DNA of 64,000 nucleotides from the NCBI RefSeq assembly GCF_016862315.1, contig NZ_BOMS01000108.1, positions 52,840 to 116,839 on the forward strand, read 5' to 3'. Numbering within the stretch: position 1 is the stretch's first letter; each line of letters starts with the position of its first letter. A program made the translations under genes and the position numbers. This document shows positions 26,204-34,750 of the stretch, in pieces. The notes under the pieces were generated by a model. It ran no database searches. It was not told the origin of the DNA and was given only the letters and a program-made list of their open reading frames with translations. The stretch comes from Actinoplanes palleronii. Its GTDB lineage: Bacteria > Actinomycetota > Actinomycetes > Mycobacteriales > Micromonosporaceae.

Positions 26204-27360
26204 ACGTCGACCGCTGCCGGGTCCAGGTAGTCGAGGTTCGCCGCCCGCACCACCGGCTCCGCGATCCCGGTGGCCAGGGTGACCGTGACGCGCGACTGCT
26301 CGCCGTGCTCCGGATCCCAGGTCCCGGCACCGCGAAGGTGGGTGGAATGGGCCAGCACTCCCCAGTGCTGGCCGGCGAACCGGTCCCACTGCTTCACGAA
26401 GTAGTCCCGGCAGTGGTAGCCGAGCTGCTCGATCTCCGGGTGCATCGCGGAGATCCGGGTGATGTGCGGCGCGTAGATGATCACCTGTCCGCCGTCGGCG
26501 ACGATCGGCTCGACCTTGTAGAAGCCTTTCGCGCCGGTCCACATGTCGTCGTACTTGTCCGGGATGATCGACAGCACCCGCCGCACCGGCGCGTCCAGGT
26601 AGCGGACGTGGGTCTCCGCCGAGACGTCCGCGCACGCCGCCCACGCCTGCTCGGGCGGGCCGAACGCCGCCGCGTGCAGCGCGCCCGAACCGGACTGCAC
26701 GACCAGGCACAACGCCAGCCGGTGGGCCGGGATCATCGCGGCGGCCTCGTCGATCAGCGCCCGGACCGGGGTGATCCCGCGGGTGCCGATGATCGCGGCG
26801 CTGCTGATCAGGGCGCCCAGCCAGTGCGAGAAGTCGATGATCTCCTGCCCGGCGACGCCGGGGAAGAAGTACTTGTTGCCGCCGGAGAAGCCGACCACCT
26901 CGTGCGGGAACACCGGGCCGATCACCAGGCAGACGTCGTGTTCGGCGACCGCCCGGTTCAGGGTCACGTCGATCGGCTGGCGCATCCGGCCCTCGGAGAG
27001 CTCCGCCACCCGCTCCGCGGTGATGCCGCCGAGCGAGACCAGCCGGTCCGGGTCCCACCACTCGTGGTTGCGGACCTCGAACCCCGGATAGGGGCCGCCG
27101 AGGTGTTTCGCGAGCTGGGCCTCGGACATCGGCGCGTGGGTGCCGAGCGCGATCAGCACGGTCACCGCGGCCGCCCGCCCGTGCAGGGCCTCGTGCACCG
27201 CGCCGAGCAGCAGCGGGAGCGGGCAGCTGCGGGTCGCGTCCGGGACGATCACGCACACCCGCCGGCCGTGCAGATCCTCGTCCGCGAGCCGGTCCAGCAC
27301 GAACGTGCGCACCTGCGCGTCGGTGAGAACCTGCCCGGCACCGCCGATGATGTTTTCCAT
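26131..27360 (-). CDS. LarA-family nickel-dependent 2-hydroxyacid racemase/epimerase (DUF2088)
   Basis: A 409-residue protein, close to the ~425 of lactate racemase LarA. It has the N-terminal nucleotide-cofactor region (VIVPDATRSCPLP), the His in LIALGTHAPMSE, and the key motif HEVVGFSGGNKYFFPG with the His and Lys that hold the nickel-pincer nucleotide. The family includes lactate, malate and other racemases and a D-gluconate 2-epimerase. Here it lies between lacI and uxaC and diverges from uxaC over a LacI-type operator, so a sugar-acid substrate (mannonate/gluconate) is more likely than lactate. No larB, larC or larE is visible. ATG 27360 is preferred; the frame is open for 34 more codons. 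Confidence 0.85.
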   Translation of the reverse strand: MENIIGGAGQVLTDAQVRTFVLDRLADEDLHGRRVCVIVPDATRSCPLPLLLGAVHEALHGRAAAVTVLIALGTHAPMSEAQLAKHLGGPYPGFEVRNHEWWDPDRLVSLGGITAERVAELSEGRMRQPIDVTLNRAVAEHDVCLVIGPVFPHEVVGFSGGNKYFFPGVAGQEIIDFSHWLGALISSAAIIGTRGITPVRALIDEAAAMIPAHRLALCLVVQSGSGALHAAAFGPPEQAWAACADVSAETHVRYLDAPVRRVLSIIPDKYDDMWTGAKGFYKVEPIVADGGQVIIYAPHITRISAMHPEIEQLGYHCRDYFVKQWDRFAGQHWGVLAHSTHLRGAGTWDPEHGEQSRVTVTLATGIAEPVVRAANLDYLDPAAVDVQALAADPETLVVPQAGEVLFRLR

Positions 27361-27413
27361 CACCGCACCGTGCCCCGGCGAGCGCCCCGCCCGCAACGAC
27401 GCCGGGCAACAGA

Positions 27414-27429
27414 TGGCAACTCTTTGCCA
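27414..27429. promoter_or_regulatory. LacI-type operator between larA-like gene and uxaC
   Basis: TGGCAA-CTCT-TTGCCA is a perfect 6-4-6 palindrome in the 100-base divergent promoter region, 31 bases before uxaC. Confidence 0.7.
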
Positions 27430-27460
27430 CGCGGCGACAACCATCCGCACGCTCAGCGGC

Positions 27461-28879
27461 ATGGCAACCGATCCCGTCCTGAACCCGCACCCCGACCGGC
27501 TGCTGCCCGCCGCCGAACCGGCCCGATCGGTCGCCCGGCGGCTCTACCGGGCGGTCCGCGACCTGCCGATCATCTCCCCGCACGGTCACGTCGACCCCCG
27601 CGTCCTCGCCGAGAACATCCCGTTCACCGACCCCACCGCCCTGTTCCTGCAACCCGACCACTACGTGACCCGGCTGCTGCACGCCGGCGGGGTGCCGCTC
27701 GACGCGCTCGGCGTGGGCCGGGGTCCGCTGCCCGCGGCGCAGGCGCGCGCCGCCTGGCGGCTGCTCTGCGCGAACTGGCACCTGGTGGCCGGCACCCCCG
27801 TCCGGTACTGGCTGGAAAGCGAGCTGGCCGACGTCTTCGGCATCACCCGGCGGCCCACCGCGGCCTCCGCCGACGACATCTACGACCAGATCACCGCCCA
27901 GCTGGCCGGTGCCGGCCACCGGCCCCACGCGCTGCTCGACCGCTTCCGGATCGCCTTTCTGGCCACCACCGACGACCCCGCCGACTCCCTCGCCGCGCAC
28001 GCCGCGCTGGCCGTGGACCCGGCCGTGACGACCCGGATCGTGCCGACCTTCCGTCCCGACCGCTACCTGGAAGCCGGGCGGCGCGACTGGGCCGAAGCCG
28101 TCGACCAGCTCGGCGTGGCCGCCGGCATCGACACCGGCTCCTATCCCGGTTTCCTCGCCGCCCTGGAACAACGGCGGCAGGTGTTCCGCGCGCACGGCGC
28201 CGTGTCGGCCGACCACAGCCACGCCGACGCGATCGCCGTCCCCGCCGACGACCCGGCCGGCCTGTACCGCCGGGCACGGGCCGGCCAGATCACCCCGGCC
28301 GAGGCCACGGCGTTCCGCCGCCACATGATCTGCGAGATGGCCCGGATGTCCTGCGACGACGGCCTGGTGATGACCCTGCACCCGGCCATCCACCGCAACC
28401 ACCACCCGGGCACGCTCGCCGCCTTCGGGCCGGACAGCGGCCACGACATCCCCACCACTGTCGAGTTCACCCGGGCACTGCAACCGCTGCTGGCCCGTTA
28501 CGGCACCCATCCGGGGTTCCACCTCGTGCTGTTCACCACGGACGCGACCGTCTACAGCCGCGAGATCGCCCCGCTCGCCGGCTTCTACCCGTCGGTGTAC
28601 GCCGGTGCGCCGTGGTGGTTCCTCGACAACCCGTCCGCCATCCGCTCCTACCAGCAGGCCGTCACCGAGATCGCCGGCTTCTCCCGGCTGTCCGGTTTCA
28701 TCGACGACACCCGCGCCTTCTGCTCCATCCCGGCCCGCCACGACATGGCCCGCCGCCTCGACGCCGGTCACCTCGCCGAGCTGGTCACCGCGCACCGCCT
28801 CGACGAGGACGAGGCCCTCGACATCGCCACCGGGCTCGTCACGACCCAGCCCACCCGCGTTTTCAAAATCGACGGATAG
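27461..28879 (+). CDS. uxaC: Glucuronate isomerase
   Basis: This 472-residue enzyme of the amidohydrolase superfamily converts D-glucuronate to D-fructuronate (or galacturonate to tagaturonate). The metal motif SPHGHVDP is at ~39-46, and ARMSCDDGLVMTLHPAIHRN and LFTTDATVYSREIAPLAGFYP match the family core. Length is as expected (~470). The ribosome site before ATG 27461 is weak. It diverges from the larA-like gene over a LacI-type operator. Confidence 0.93.
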   Translation: MATDPVLNPHPDRLLPAAEPARSVARRLYRAVRDLPIISPHGHVDPRVLAENIPFTDPTALFLQPDHYVTRLLHAGGVPLDALGVGRGPLPAAQARAAWRLLCANWHLVAGTPVRYWLESELADVFGITRRPTAASADDIYDQITAQLAGAGHRPHALLDRFRIAFLATTDDPADSLAAHAALAVDPAVTTRIVPTFRPDRYLEAGRRDWAEAVDQLGVAAGIDTGSYPGFLAALEQRRQVFRAHGAVSADHSHADAIAVPADDPAGLYRRARAGQITPAEATAFRRHMICEMARMSCDDGLVMTLHPAIHRNHHPGTLAAFGPDSGHDIPTTVEFTRALQPLLARYGTHPGFHLVLFTTDATVYSREIAPLAGFYPSVYAGAPWWFLDNPSAIRSYQQAVTEIAGFSRLSGFIDDTRAFCSIPARHDMARRLDAGHLAELVTAHRLDEDEALDIATGLVTTQPTRVFKIDG

Positions 28880-28890
28880 CCGAGACACAC

Positions 28891-28911
28891 CTGAGCCGGG
28901 CCGCGGCTCAG
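28891..28911. terminator. Hairpin between convergent uxaC and GGDEF gene
   Basis: CTGAGCCG and CGGCTCAG flank a 5-base loop. Located 12 bases after the uxaC stop and 4 bases before the GGDEF gene's stop, it can serve both strands. Confidence 0.6.
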
Positions 28912-28914
28912 CGC

Positions 28915-30190
28915 CTAATCGGCAGGGGGCAGGCCACCGGTGCTCAGGACCGCCAGGTCGAGCGCGACCTCGCGCGGCTGCTCCCCGGTCCGGCCGGGTG
29001 TCGCCAGGCTGCGGCGGGCGATCTTCTCCGCGTACATGCCGGCGTCGGCGGTGGCCAGCAGGGCGTCGGCGGTGGGTTCGGCCAGCTCGCCGGCGGCGGC
29101 GCGGCCGATGCTGGCGCCGATCTCGTAACGGTGGTCGCCGTCGCGCACCGGTTCGGTGACCAGGTCGCGCAGGCGTCCGGCCAGGGCGAGCGCGTCCGCC
29201 TCGCCGGTGAGGTTCTCGGCCAGCACGACGAACTCGTCGCCGCCGAGCCGGGCGGCCAGGTCACCCGGGCGCAGGGCGCCGGTGAGCCGGCGACCGAACT
29301 CGACGAGCACGAGGTCACCGGCCGCGTGCCCGTACCGGTCGTTGATCTGTTTGAAGCCGTTGAGGTCGAGGAAGTAGATGACCGGCCCGTAGCCGGCCGG
29401 CCGGGCCAGCGCGGCGGTCAGGCGCGCGATCAGCGCCGGGCGGTTGGCCAGTCCGGTCAGCATGTCGTGTTCGGCCTGGTGGGCGAGGACATCCCGGACG
29501 CGTTCCTGATCACGGACCACGCGCAGGAAACGGGCCAGCACGAACGAGGTGAGCAGGACGGCCGAGCAGATCAGCGAGATCCGGCTCAGCAGGGTGACGG
29601 TCACCAGTGCGGCCATGATCGGTAGCGTCAGCATGGCGACCCCGAGGAAGACGACCCGGGCCGGATGCAGCCGGCGGTCGTGGGGACGGGGATCGGCGAA
29701 ACGTTCGGCGCCGTGGTGCAGCACGGTGCAGATGAGCAGCACGTTGCCGAGCAGCAGGACGCCGTCGAAACGGCTGATCTGGTCGTCGGACATGGTGGGG
29801 AAGATGATCGGCATGGTGGACTCGAAAAGGTCGCCGAGCAGTTCTAGGCCCACCGCGAGGATCAGGAACCGCACCGGTCCGCCCTTGGCGCCGGGTGAGA
29901 ACGCCAGCACGGAGACGGCGACGAACAGCAGGACGTTGGCGACGGGGTAGAGGACGGCCAGCGCGACACCCGGTGAGAAGTGCTGGTTCTGAGCCGCCGG
30001 AAGGATGAGAAATTGCCCGAACAGCCAGGCGATCACGACGGACATGGTCAGCCCGTGCAGGAAGCTGTCGCGCAGCCCGCCGGTGGACCGGAGCCGGGCG
30101 AGGCGGATCAGCCCGGCGGCGAGGAAGGGGTTACCGCCGATCCACAGCACGTCCGAGAGTGACATCTCGCCCTCGGCCAGCGAGAGGGTG
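28915..30190 (-). pseudogene. Membrane GGDEF protein (diguanylate cyclase), 3' part, cut off by the TnpB element
   Basis: Several membrane helices (from SDVLWIGGNPFLAAGLIRL to VVTVTLLSRISLICSAVLL) lead into a GGDEF domain with DMLTGLANRP, FLDLNGFKQINDRYGH and an intact RLGGDEF. The N-terminal membrane portion is missing here and is found 2 kb away at 32270-32522, in matching codon phase, on the other side of a TnpB element. The remaining frame can still start at ATG 30165 (416 residues), so a shortened cyclase could be made if transcribed. Confidence 0.8.
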
Positions 30191-30214
30191 TGACACAGTC
30201 AGGATCTTTGCTCA

Positions 30215-30226
30215 GCGATCCTGTGT
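30215..30226. repeat. Subterminal inverted repeat, left copy
   Basis: GCGATCCTGTGT, complementary to ACACAGGATCGC at 32252-32263 at the other end of the element. It is part of the left-end stem-loop. Confidence 0.6.
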
Positions 30227-30287
30227 TTTAGTATTTTTCCGTGGCTTTTCTTCGTCTGGCCCTGGCCCTGGCCGCGGACGCCCGGCT

Positions 30288-32267
30288 GTGACGCTCACGC
30301 TCACCGCGACGGCGACCTGCACTGCCGGGTCGGCGCGGGTGGTGTCCGGGACGCCGGAGAAACCCGGCCTGCAGCAGTCGGTGAGCCGGCGGGTGTTGTT
30401 CGAACGGACCGGGTTCCTGACCGGGCTGGTCCAGCAGTTGGCTACCGGGCTGCTGGCGTCGGTGTGGACCGACCGGGATCTCGATCAGCTCGCTTCCGGC
30501 ATCGACGTCGCGGGCAGGAAGCTGCCGTCGAAGGGGTGGATGGCGCTGCGCCGGCTCGGTTGGACCGTGGTCGTGCCGGCGGGTGTGCGGGTGCCGGACC
30601 GGGTCCTTCGCGTAGCCCAGGAGGAGGCCGCCCGGGCGTTACGGCTGGTGGTGCACCGCCGCGCCGTCACCGACGCGATCGTCGCGAGTTGGCCCGCCGA
30701 CCCGCACCGGCGCACCGCGGACGACTGGGTTCTGCTGCGCACGCTACTGCCGGCCGGCACGGACAACGCCACGATCCGTAACCGGACCCGGCAGATCGCG
30801 GCGTTCGTCGCCCGGAACGGCCGGTTGCCGAAGGGATTCACCGAACTCGAGGACCCGCCGGTGGTTTCGGCTCAGGTACTGCTCGCGGCCGCGGACCGGC
30901 AACTCGTGCGCATGCACCGCATCGATGGACACCGGGCGCGGCTGTGGGTGCAACTACCGATGATGGCTGCTCCGGGCTCCTATCACGACTGGAGTTGGCA
31001 CGACATCGCCGTGCCCCTGCCGCCGACCGTCGCTCCGGCCGCGAAACTGTGCACCCCTACCCTGCGGCCGGACGCCGGGAAGGTCCGGGTCGACCTGCCG
31101 TTCGACACCGCCGTCGAACCGGCACCACTGGCCGGCCACAAACGGGCGATCGGCGCTGACTGGGGCTACAACACCCTGCTCACCGCCGTCGTCGCCGAGC
31201 CAGGACCAGACGGCGATGTCGTGTCCTCCGGCCGGGCACTACGATTCGACGCCGCCGGGGTATCCCGCAAACTCGACCGGCTACGCCAGCACCGCGAACA
31301 CCTGAAAACGAAGATCACCCACCTGGAGAACCTCGCCGCCGGCCGCCCGAACGGCCTGGACACCGCGGCCGGGACGAAACTCGCACTACTCCGGCTGCAC
31401 CACCGTCAGGTGTGCGCCAAGATCCGGAACATCGGCCGCGCGCTGGCATGGTCGGCCGCGCGGTGGCTGATCGACCAGGCCCACGCCGCCGGTGCCACCG
31501 TCGTCTACCTCGAAGACCTGACATCAATGGAAACGCCGGGGAGTTCGAAAGCCTGGAATCGCCGGTTGTCCGGCGCGACCCGCGGCGTTCTCGCCGACGC
31601 GGTCCGGCACCTCGGCCTTCGAGAACACATCGCGGTCGTCACCGTCCCCGCCCGCGGAACCAGCTCCGGCTGCCCTCGCTGCGGCAGCAAACTCCGGCAC
31701 GTCCAAGCACCCGACAACCACCGGGCAGCACATCCGTGGGCGCTCTGCACCTGCGGGCACTCGGCAGACCGCGACTTCTCCGCCGCGCAGCGCATCGCCG
31801 CACGCGGCCTCGCCGGGCAGCACCGCACCGCCCGCAACCGAGCAGGTCACGCATCCGTGCGGGACACCATCGACGTCCCGGTACGACGCGCGAAAACGCC
31901 AACACCACGACCGGCATCGCGACCGGCAGCCAGCCGGGACAAGCACCGGCCCACCCCGTCACGACCACGCCGGCAAGCGAGTCGTGCCTCAGAACTCACC
32001 CCTGCTGCCCTCGCGACGGCAGGATCCTGCCCAGCCCCCACCAGGGCTGCCCAGCGTCCGGCAGGACGGACACCCCAGAACCCCACGGTTCAGGTGCCGG
32101 GGACCCCCAAGTCCCACACGTTTTCCTTCAACCGCACACACACCCGACACCGGGTACGGCGGGCCGTCCTCGGCCGAGGCTTCCACCACCACGTCCACGC
32201 CACACCGCTACTACGGCGGTCAGCTAAACGTGCTGGCGAAACGCCCGGACCACACAGGATCGCATAG
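30288..32267 (+). CDS. tnpB: TnpB RNA-guided nuclease (IS605 OrfB family), with long C-terminal extension
   Basis: A 659-residue protein from GTG 30288; the frame is open further upstream and the true start is uncertain. The RuvC-like site is complete: Asp in IGADWGYN, Glu in VVYLEDLTSM and Asp in SADRDFSAAQRIA. The zinc ribbon between the last two reads SGCPRCGSKL and LCTCGHS. TnpB proteins are usually ~400 residues; here the frame continues ~130 residues past RuvC-III in an Arg/Pro/Thr-rich, unstructured tail and stops with TAG at the very right end of the element. That tail overlaps the place where the guide (omega) RNA is normally encoded, so its codons may be constrained mainly as RNA. 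Confidence 0.85.
   Translation: MTLTLTATATCTAGSARVVSGTPEKPGLQQSVSRRVLFERTGFLTGLVQQLATGLLASVWTDRDLDQLASGIDVAGRKLPSKGWMALRRLGWTVVVPAGVRVPDRVLRVAQEEAARALRLVVHRRAVTDAIVASWPADPHRRTADDWVLLRTLLPAGTDNATIRNRTRQIAAFVARNGRLPKGFTELEDPPVVSAQVLLAAADRQLVRMHRIDGHRARLWVQLPMMAAPGSYHDWSWHDIAVPLPPTVAPAAKLCTPTLRPDAGKVRVDLPFDTAVEPAPLAGHKRAIGADWGYNTLLTAVVAEPGPDGDVVSSGRALRFDAAGVSRKLDRLRQHREHLKTKITHLENLAAGRPNGLDTAAGTKLALLRLHHRQVCAKIRNIGRALAWSAARWLIDQAHAAGATVVYLEDLTSMETPGSSKAWNRRLSGATRGVLADAVRHLGLREHIAVVTVPARGTSSGCPRCGSKLRHVQAPDNHRAAHPWALCTCGHSADRDFSAAQRIAARGLAGQHRTARNRAGHASVRDTIDVPVRRAKTPTPRPASRPAASRDKHRPTPSRPRRQASRASELTPAALATAGSCPAPTRAAQRPAGRTPQNPTVQVPGTPKSHTFSFNRTHTRHRVRRAVLGRGFHHHVHATPLLRRSAKRAGETPGPHRIA
32252..32263. 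repeat. Subterminal inverted repeat, right copy
   Basis: ACACAGGATCGC, complementary to 30215-30226. It lies immediately before the tnpB stop codon and close to the right end. Confidence 0.6.
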
Positions 32268-32269
32268 GT

Positions 32270-32522
32270 AAACCGAGACGCTCTCGAGGATGTCGTAGAG
32301 CACGTCGCCGACCAGCCACATGGTTTCCGCGATCATGATCAGAATGAAGCTGCTGCGGGCCCGCCCCCGCAGCGTGCGCAACCGCCACCAGCCCAGTGCC
32401 ACGGCCGTGGTGTACATGATCAGGTAGGACCCGTGGGCGTACCAGGTGCCGGGCGCCGCTGAGGTCACCACGGCGGCCGCCAGGCCGGCCAGTGCCACCC
32501 GTCCGGCGGAGAGCCGTTTCAT
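32270..32522 (-). pseudogene. Membrane GGDEF protein, 5' part, separated by the TnpB element
   Basis: ATG 32522 opens MKRLSAGRVALAGLAAAVV followed by HGSYLIMYTTAVALGWWRL and FILIMIAETMWLVGDVLYDI, three membrane helices typical of the N-terminus of actinobacterial GGDEF/EAL membrane proteins. The similarity ends at LESVS, where the inserted element begins. Codon phase matches the 3' part at 28915-30190. In place it runs on into a stop at 32224. Confidence 0.75.
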
Positions 32523-32794
32523 ACCCGACCAATCGGCAGCCGCCGTTGGCGATGAAGAGTCTCGACGCCCGCAAGATCTGATCACCGGACACCACGGTGC
32601 TCGGATGCGATCATTTCCGAGCGATTGTCTTCGGTTCGTTCTCACGACCCGGTTGCCCGTCGCACGATGGTGAACCTCCCTCCGATCCAGCCCAGCCGGA
32701 CACCACCCGAACCCGGCACCAGGTCGCCAGGGCCGACGACGTTCCCGGTCGTCGCCCGAGGCGGGGCGGATCGGCTTCCCCCTGGAGATCCGTC

Positions 32795-33661
32795 ATGGGT
32801 TTCATCAATCGCCCGCTCGTCATCACCGCGGCCGCCGTCGCGGCCGCCCTGGCCGGTGGGGTCGTGCTCGCCAGCAGCTCGGATGCCGCCACCACGGCTG
32901 CTGCCGCTGTCACGGCGCCGCCGGCGAACGCCACGTTCGACTACCAGATCGGTGGCGCCTACACGCCGCCGTCGGGGGTCACCGTGGTCAGCCGGGACCG
33001 GACCGCCACCGTCGCGCCGGGCATCTACAACATCTGTTACCTGAACGCGTTCCAGACCCAGCCCGACGAGAACCTGAGCAGCCCGGACCCGAGCGCGTAC
33101 GGCACCAGCGCGTGGTGGAAGAAGAACCACCCCGATCTGCTGCTGAAGAACAGTGCGGGCGCCTACGTCGAGGACAAGGACTGGCACGAGTTCCTGTTCG
33201 ACATCTCGACCGCCGCCAAGCGTGATTCCCTGATGACGATCGTGGGCGGCTGGATCGACGGCTGCGCGAGCGCCGGCTACCGGGCGATCGAGCCCGACAA
33301 CCTCGACTCGTGGCAGCGCTCGGGCAACCTGCTCACCTCGACCAAGGCCGTCTCGATGGCGACCGCGCTGGCCACCCGGGCGCACGCCAAGGGCCTGGCG
33401 ATCGCGCAGAAGAACGCCGGTGACCTGGGCAGCCAGGGCAAGACGGCCGGCCTCGACTTCGCGATCGTCGAAGAGTGCGGCCGCTACACCGAATGTGACA
33501 CGTACACCAGCGTGTACGGCACCCACATGATCGACATCGAGTACAACAACAGCGGCTTCAGCAAGGCCTGCAGCGCGATCGGCGCCACGGTCTCGGTGGT
33601 TCGCCGCGACGTCGAGGTGGTGCCGGCCGGCAGCGGCGGTTACCAGTACGACGCCTGCTGA
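32795..33661 (+). CDS. Secreted GH114 endo-alpha-1,4-polygalactosaminidase-like glycosidase
   Basis: A 288-residue protein with a signal peptide (MGFINRPLVITAAAVAAALA, small residues before SSDAAT). The mature part begins FDYQIGGAYTPPSGVTVVSR and has the TIM-barrel features of GH114, including NICYLNAFQTQ, IEPDNLDSW and AIVEECGRY with candidate catalytic acids. GGAG precedes ATG 32795. The known family activity is on galactosamine polymers of cell walls or biofilms. Confidence 0.85.
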   Translation: MGFINRPLVITAAAVAAALAGGVVLASSSDAATTAAAAVTAPPANATFDYQIGGAYTPPSGVTVVSRDRTATVAPGIYNICYLNAFQTQPDENLSSPDPSAYGTSAWWKKNHPDLLLKNSAGAYVEDKDWHEFLFDISTAAKRDSLMTIVGGWIDGCASAGYRAIEPDNLDSWQRSGNLLTSTKAVSMATALATRAHAKGLAIAQKNAGDLGSQGKTAGLDFAIVEECGRYTECDTYTSVYGTHMIDIEYNNSGFSKACSAIGATVSVVRRDVEVVPAGSGGYQYDAC

Positions 33662-33677
33662 TCCGCGGAGTGCTGCG

Positions 33678-33727
33678 GACACCTCGGCCTCTGCACCTGC
33701 CACCGCAGGTCCAGAGGCCGAGGTGTC
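33678..33727. terminator. Strong bidirectional terminator, 16-base perfect arms
   Basis: GACACCTCGGCCTCTG pairs with CAGAGGCCGAGGTGTC around an 18-base loop that can itself fold (ACCTG/CAGGT). It fills the gap between the convergent GH114 gene and the lacI gene. Confidence 0.8.
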
Positions 33728-34750
33728 TCAGGTGGAGTCGCGGATCACCAGCTCGGTCGGGAGGATGAGCGGGGTGGCCTGCTCGCCGCGGATCAGGGCC
33801 AGCAGCATGCGGGTCATCTCCCGGCCGAGGGCCACTATCGGCTGGTGGACCGTGGTGAGGGCCGGGCGGGTGTACCGGGCGGTGACCACGTCGCTGAAGC
33901 CGACGACGGCGACCCGGCCGGGGACCTCGATGCCGCGTTCGTGCAGCACGCCGAGGGCGCCGGCGGCCATCGCGTCGGAGGCGACCGCGACCGCGTCCAG
34001 GTCGGGGTGCTCGGCGAGGAGCCGGGTCATCGCCGCGGCGCCGCTCGCCTCGCCGAAGTCGCCGTGGGCGACCCGCTGGTCGCCGAGCCCGGCCAGCGCG
34101 AGGGCTTCGCGGAATCCCAGGTAGCGGGCGGTGCCGGCGTACTGGTCGAGCGGGCCGGTGATGGTGGCGATCCGGGTGCGGCCGGTCGAGACCAGGTGTT
34201 CCACGGCCTGCCGGGCGCCGCCGCGGTTGTCGGCGTCGACGTACCACCGGGGCGGGTCGCCGAGGGGCCGGCCACCGTAGACGACCGGGACCCCGCCACC
34301 TTCGGCAATCTTGAGCAGCGGGTCGTTCTCGCGGACGGCCAGCAGCATCACGCCGGCCGCACCGCGGGCCTGCAGGACCCGGGCCAGCCGGCCCCGGCCC
34401 TTGTCGGAGGCGGCCATGATCAGCGTGAGGTCGAGCTCCGACTCCTCCATCATCATGTTGACGCCCGTGATGATCTCGGCGAAGAACTGGTTGGCGAACA
34501 GCGCCGAGTCGTCGCTGGAGATCGCCAGCACGACGGCGCCGCTGCGCTGGGTGGCGAGCGAGCGGGCGGCGAGGTTCGGTACGTAGCCGAGCTCGCGCAC
34601 CGCCGTCTCGACGGCCCGGCGGGACTTGGCCCCGACGTTCGGCGAGTTGTTGATCACGCGAGAGACGGTGCCGGTGGAGACCCCGGCGAGGTGGGCCACC
34701 TCGGCAAGGGTCGGCTGCCGGGTCGTCACCCGCTCACTGTAATCGTTCAC
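33728..34750 (-). CDS. LacI-family regulator of the cellobiose-type operon (CebR/CelR-like)
   Basis: A 340-residue regulator with helix-turn-helix TLAEVAHLAGVSTGTVSRVI and hinge NLAARSLATQRS, then a sugar-sensing domain. GTG 34750 overlaps the GH1 stop codon (GTGA), so it is the last gene of the transporter operon and coupled to it. The operon promoter and the divergent cellulase gene carry three AAGCGCTT palindromes, the likely binding sites. By position it resembles CebR, which derepresses cellulose-utilisation genes when cello-oligosaccharide enters. Confidence 0.9.
   Translation of the reverse strand: MNDYSERVTTRQPTLAEVAHLAGVSTGTVSRVINNSPNVGAKSRRAVETAVRELGYVPNLAARSLATQRSGAVVLAISSDDSALFANQFFAEIITGVNMMMEESELDLTLIMAASDKGRGRLARVLQARGAAGVMLLAVRENDPLLKIAEGGGVPVVYGGRPLGDPPRWYVDADNRGGARQAVEHLVSTGRTRIATITGPLDQYAGTARYLGFREALALAGLGDQRVAHGDFGEASGAAAMTRLLAEHPDLDAVAVASDAMAAGALGVLHERGIEVPGRVAVVGFSDVVTARYTRPALTTVHQPIVALGREMTRMLLALIRGEQATPLILPTELVIRDST

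Larger units (their letters stand above)
30190..32270 (+). mobile_element. IS605/IS1341-like element carrying only tnpB, inserted in a GGDEF gene
   Basis: The element is bounded by the two halves of the interrupted gene; both ends are uncertain by about 15 bases because such elements make no target duplication. The left end holds a stem-loop CAGGATC/GATCCTG (30200-30223), and a 12-base sequence from it recurs inverted at the right end. No Y1 transposase gene is present, so movement would need a TnpA supplied elsewhere. No sizeable second gene is seen inside. Confidence 0.8.

Noticed and set aside
25217..28888. 1223-codon minus-strand open frame across lacI, larA and uxaC
   Set aside because: It covers known genes on both strands and has no domain of its own; the real larA-like gene is in a different minus-strand frame.
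28915..30165. Complete GGDEF gene starting at 30165
   Set aside because: The N-terminal membrane helices are missing and are found in phase on the far side of the TnpB element, so this is only the 3' part of a split gene.
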